This document shows, piece by piece, positions 60,866-64,000 of a DNA stretch of 64,000 bases (positions are counted from its first letter, which is position 1; every line of letters begins with the position of its first letter). Below the pieces are notes generated by a model. It did not search any database. It saw only the letters and a program-made list of their open reading frames with translations, and had not been told where the DNA came from. Position numbers and translations under genes: made by a program. Source of the stretch: Sphagnum magellanicum (Eukaryota > Streptophyta > Sphagnopsida > Sphagnales > Sphagnaceae); NCBI GenBank assembly GCA_021904315.1, contig CM038920.1:4960001-5024000 (forward strand), read 5' to 3'.

Positions 60866-63365
60866 GTAGCTTATCCATGTCCCACACTTCATATCTTGGA
60901 TGCCCAAATGCCTCAATAGACTTGGTGTGGGGAGGTGTAATATGTATGGCCAACTCCAAGAGGTGGTTTTGATATCCAGAGGTCTGGATGAAGAATAAAC
61001 TGCTCTTGAATTTCATGCCAACTTTGAGCCTCGTGTTGAACTGTACATAGACTTACATCTTGGAGGGCAGATTCCTCATTTGGAGTTTCTTGTACCACCT
61101 CAGAGTATCTTCAGTTAGGTCTGGAAATCAGTGTTGTGAAAAACATGAAGAGTTATAGAGCTGATTTTCTGGACAGACTTCTGCTGCTTTTTCATAGATT
61201 AGTCACCAGTGATAAGCCACATCACTGTCAACCAGAATACAAACTACTGAGTCCATACATGGCCCATGCAGACCAGTGACTCTTTTAGCATTGAAAGACA
61301 TTGAACTGCAGCCAGTGCCCGTCAAAGAATCAGAAGCCATCTTCAATATGGTTCAATGGGTATGCAACATTTTTGCTCATTAGAGACTAGGGATTGGCAC
61401 ATGCACTTGTACTGGAAATATCCTTTCTGCAGTTGATTGGATGCCCAAATTTTAGTCCTCACAGAAAGTATTTTAGACCTTATCGAAGGTCCTAAGACTT
61501 TCAGGCATGCAGCCATCATCGATTGTGTCAGTGTTCACTGCCAAAATAATCAGGACTTGATCTCAGGTATTTGTTTGCTCATCACAGTGCAGACTGGTGT
61601 GAAACCAGGATTCAGCCATCCATCTTTTGCATTCAGGATCTTGGCAGGTCTTTTTGTGAAAATCTGGTTAAAGGAAGTTCAAAGTTTGCAAACAAATTAG
61701 ATCCTGACCTACTGACAAATTTCTACCATGGCTATAGTTGCAAGTGTTTGAAACAGCAAAACAACAAAAACCAATTACAATCAAAGCGGGAGAGGGAGGA
61801 AAACACAATATTGGACCTTAGGATTAACAAGAAGGATTGCCCCAAAATACACCTTGAAGTGATTTCTGAATCCAGGTTTTTCAAAAAAGTGTACTCATCT
61901 AGTGAGTTTGAAGATATTTCTAAACATGCATAACATGTAGCCCGACTCTGTGGAATCAGAGCTTTGTTTTTTTGTTCTTCTATGAACTTGACTTACAAAA
62001 GGTCTCTCTCGACCCCGACATAGTCTAAAAGTATGCTTATCATGCTTTGATGCACCAGCAGGGAGAGAAACAGATATTTAGCCCAAAGGTCTTGGTGGGA
62101 TGCATATGCTCTTGAGGCCCACACAAGTTAGTTAAGACAATTGGTGATAATGAAGCGCTTGCTGCCACATCAAGGACTTACAAGTATCACACCAACCCCT
62201 TTACTAATCACCACAGTTTTCATCACTACACCTCCCATTCTCCCCATTATTTTGGGTGTCTTTTAACTTCCACCCTTGATGGACCAACCTCAGATTCTCA
62301 CTTTCAGGCCTATGGATCCACCTCACATTCTCATTTTTGCCTTGCTACTCACTTGCTATTGGTAAATGAATACTTTCGACCTGGTACTCAGCATTGGCAC
62401 TTGAGCTATGATTTGGGCTATGATCTTATGTATTGATGATAAGAGGAGATTCAAGTGTTTCAGAATTTCAACTGTGTTTCATGACATTTTTTGGTATCCA
62501 ATTCTTCTCTGGTACTCTGAAAAACCACAATTTCTTCATAAGAAATGTAGCAGAGAAACTGACTAGCATGTAGCATCAGTGAACTTCCAGTTTATATAAC
62601 ATGGCAAAATTGACTATCTGACATGGCCAGCTTCAACTTCCCAATGAGCCTGTTTGTTGTTTTGCTTCCACACAAGGTCGTTCGTAGCAACGATTTTGCA
62701 AGATGTGCAGGAGAATGCAGAGAATATGTTTCAAGGTCGTTGGATTTGATTGACTTTTTCTTGGCAGTGGGAAATCTGCATGATCTAACAGAAATTGTGC
62801 AGAGCTCCATAGTTTTCAATCCTTCAACAAACGGTTTGGGTTGTGTAAATCGCGCAGGAAGTTATTGCAGGTAGGTCACACCTCCAGGAGAGCAAGTGAG
62901 GCAATTGCAGTGAAGGAAAACATAGACAGCAAAAAAGAGAGAAGGAATGGAGAGAGGAGGATGTGCATGACCTCCACATGGTCCACTGAACAAGTGCCAT
63001 TTCGCCACAGCAGAAGATGAAGCCGCCATTTCGTGACAGCAGCTGGATTTGGATTTTTGATTGCATCAATCCCGAAAAAAGGAAGATTTTTTTTTTCTTT
63101 CACCTGGCAACAATTGCAACTAACACACCAGAGATCAATCTGACGCTTTGGGAATTTTGTGATTGCCATGTGTTTGTTGCTCAATCGATTGTGGGACCCA
63201 ACACATGAGAGCAGGTAGCAACAGATGGAAGTCATGGCAGGATCGAATATAAAAACTCAATCTGAACTCTGACGCTGGAAGTCGGATGTAGCGACAGCTG
63301 ATCACAGGTGATGCAATGCGACGTCGAAGTTCTCGTTTCTCTTCTCCCTGACATCAGGGACTCAG
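60866..63365. other. intergenic, LWD 3' UTR and upstream DNA of next gene
   Basis: An AATAAA at 60,994-60,999, 129 bases after the LWD stop codon, is a plausible poly(A) signal. The rest holds only short frames (for example 61,571-61,933 plus and 62,876-63,235 minus) without recognised domains. Confidence 0.5.
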
Positions 63366-63372
63366 TATAAAA
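63366..63372 (+). promoter_or_regulatory. candidate TATA box
   Basis: TATAAAA lies 338 bases upstream of the start codon of the Gln/Gly-rich gene at 63,710, in a less AT-rich setting. It implies transcription from around 63,400 and a 5' UTR of about 300 bases, possibly with an intron ending at a TTCACATCAG acceptor near 63,700. Confidence 0.45.
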
Positions 63373-63709
63373 CAAGCTTTTGAGATTTGTGTTCTTATGG
63401 GTGCAAAGAGAGTACTACCGCACTGCGTACTGTTGCTTTCTTCCTTTCAGCTGAATTCTGTTCTGCGCTTCTCTGTACGTGTTTCTGGTTAATGCGCGAT
63501 TTTTCCAGTACTGTTTTGTTAGCTGGAGCTAGCGATCTGTGCTTGAAGCCCTTGAGTAGCTACTACTAAAACTGATCATAAATTGTAAAGAGCTTCGTCG
63601 ATTGATTACTAAGCATTTGGAGCTTGTCAAGCAGTGAGAAAAGATATCCAGTTTTTAGCAAGACACCTAATCCGAGATTGTTCTTCTTTGGTTCACATCA
63701 GCAGCAGCT

Positions 63710-64000
63710 ATGAGCTACCCACCCAACAACAACCAAGGAATGCAAGCAAATTACACGGGGATTCAGCAAGGCCCTGGCCAAGGCTACGTTCAATATCCAA
63801 ATGATATCCGAGCTCAGAACCAGGGAAGCTATCCTTCAGGCATGCAAGGTACCGGATCCTATGGCCCCGCAGGTGGAGGAGCTCAGGGATATGGTGGTGG
63901 TGGACAAGGAGTTGGACCTCAAGGAGTCGGACCTCAAGGCGTCGTCGGCTCAAGTCAGGGTTATGGCCAAGGTGTTGGAGCTGGGCAGGGATATAGTCAA
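63710..64000 (+). CDS. Gln/Gly/Tyr-rich low-complexity protein, N-terminal part
   Basis: 97 codons stay open from the ATG at 63,710 to the end of the window, so the gene is cut by the window edge. The sequence starts MSYPPNNNQGMQANYTGIQQ and is made of Gly, Gln, Tyr, Ser and Pro, with tandem GVGPQGVGPQGVVG and repeated QGYG units. No signal peptide or folded domain lies in the visible part. Such N-terminal prion-like regions occur in RNA-binding proteins of the FUS/TAF15 and hnRNP kind and in some transcription coactivators, but the deciding domain lies beyond the window. The start codon follows a candidate TATA box and shows good frame continuity. Function is not assigned. Confidence 0.7.
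   Translation, partial: MSYPPNNNQGMQANYTGIQQGPGQGYVQYPNDIRAQNQGSYPSGMQGTGSYGPAGGGAQGYGGGGQGVGPQGVGPQGVVGSSQGYGQGVGAGQGYSQ

Overview
This window is nuclear DNA of a plant. All four complete genes have GT-AG introns, and all four products belong to plant families: a mitochondrial lipoamide dehydrogenase, a group IV calcium-dependent protein kinase, an RNase H-like/RBR ubiquitin ligase, and an LWD/TTG1-type WD40 protein. The intergenic DNA is AT-rich and full of LTR elements, foldback repeats and minisatellites. The LWD-type protein has no seed-plant TTG1 signature, and the repeat landscape matches no seed plant I recognise. A non-seed land plant (bryophyte or fern grade) is my guess, but the species cannot be fixed from sequence alone.

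Layout. Positions 1-33,400 hold no intact host gene. At 8,349-17,103 lies a Ty3/gypsy LTR retrotransposon on the minus strand. It has paired LTRs of about 735 bp, an initiator-Met-type primer site, and decayed gag, protease, reverse transcriptase, RNase H and integrase. A solo LTR (11,758-12,756, target duplication GCATT) is nested inside its reverse transcriptase. A second copy of that LTR lies at 21,539-22,369 (target duplication AATAG), and a 5'-truncated third copy at 54,539-55,110. The gypsy element itself sits in the left arm of an older inverted repeat centred near 18.67 kb (arms about 17.1-18.2 kb and 19.05-20.1 kb) that is rich in a GCAATACC motif. An extremely AT-rich island fills 23.9-25.9 kb.

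The gene-bearing half runs from 33.4 kb to the end. It holds lipoamide dehydrogenase (plus, 33,500-35,387, 2 exons), the kinase (minus, 41,521-37,207, 12 exons, 607 aa), the RNase H-like/RBR/CCCH protein (minus, 48,607-45,094, 6 exons), the LWD-type WD40 protein (plus, 58,983-60,865, 3 exons, 343 aa), and the start of a Gln/Gly/Tyr-rich protein (plus, 63,710 to the window end). Exon joins were checked by reading frame and by family conservation. One junction in the RBR gene (exon 2 to exon 3) stays uncertain.

The genes do not form a pathway. They are neighbours serving separate jobs: mitochondrial 2-oxoacid dehydrogenases, calcium signalling, ubiquitination and clock/transcription scaffolding. 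The least expected features are the three-part RNase H-like + RBR + CCCH protein with a degenerate RNase H site, the transposon-split inverted repeat, and the minisatellite arrays directly upstream of the kinase and LWD genes.
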